From an uncultured Clostridium sp. (GTDB lineage Bacteria > Bacillota > Clostridia > Lachnospirales > Lachnospiraceae), in assembly GCA_905192625.1 (NCBI GenBank), contig CAJJLI010000145.1, positions 1 through 6,187 on the forward strand: a stretch of DNA of 6,187 bases, in the 5' to 3' direction. The notes below the pieces were generated by a model. That model was not told where the DNA came from, made no database searches, and was given only the letters and a program-made list of their open reading frames with translations. Each line of letters opens with the position of its first letter. Position 1 is the stretch's first letter. Positions 6,107 through 6,187 of this stretch are shown one piece after another. The position numbers and the translations under genes were made by a program.

Positions 6107-6187
6107 TTATTTTATTAATGTTATGTCTTCGCCGAACCACTTTTCTGCGATTTCTTTTACTTTACCTTTTTCTTTTAACTCCTTTAA
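6107..6187 (-). CDS. C-terminal end of a probable amino-acid ABC transporter solute-binding protein (5' part outside the window)
   Basis: Twenty-six codons and a TAA are visible. The tail reads LKELKEKGKVKEIAEKWFGE and then DITLIK. The pattern L-K-x-L-K-x-x-G-x-(6)-K-W-F-G is the usual end of family-3 extracellular solute-binding proteins, which capture a polar amino acid outside the membrane and deliver it to a HisM/GlnP-type permease. It lies on the same strand as, and upstream of, just such a permease-ATPase pair, so it may be their binding protein, but a MATE gene and two terminator-like structures intervene. The signal peptide, lipoprotein box and ligand-binding residues lie outside the window, so identity rests on this short tail only. 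Confidence 0.72.
   Translation of the reverse strand, partial: LKELKEKGKVKEIAEKWFGEDITLIK

Overview
The window comes from a low-GC, AT-rich Gram-positive bacterium, most likely one of the Clostridia (Lachnospiraceae-like by overall feel). The support is purine-rich Shine-Dalgarno sites, very AT-rich intergenic DNA, GTG starts and the protein families present; no species call is possible from the sequence alone. Five genes are supported, two of them cut by the window edges, together with several structured intergenic stretches.

Left part, minus strand (1-2092): the nuclease pair sbcD-sbcC. sbcD (Mre11-type nuclease) is complete. sbcC (Rad50-type ATPase) has only its first 275 codons in the window. 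They overlap by 4 bp (GTGA) and are translationally coupled. A 20-bp hairpin and an extended -10 element lie just upstream of sbcD.

Middle, minus strand (2093-4080): a 400-bp gene-free stretch holds about three degenerate ~50-bp direct repeats. It is followed by the ATPase and permease genes of a polar amino-acid ABC importer, 17 bp apart, behind their own good promoter.

Right part (4081-6187): a divergent promoter drives a MATE-family efflux pump on the plus strand, through a ~290-nt AT-rich leader that carries a five-unit 12-bp tandem repeat. Downstream lie a 117-bp element with imperfect terminal inverted repeats and then a bidirectional terminator. At the right edge, on the minus strand, are the last 26 codons of what looks like a family-3 solute-binding protein.

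The main observation is one of arrangement. A solute-binding protein, permease and ATPase that normally sit in one operon lie in order on the minus strand, but the binding-protein gene is separated from the other two by a MATE gene of opposite orientation. That gene brings its own promoter, and a MITE-like inverted-repeat element lies at its distal side. I see no CRISPR array, transposase, tRNA, rRNA, phage gene or plainly new multi-gene system.
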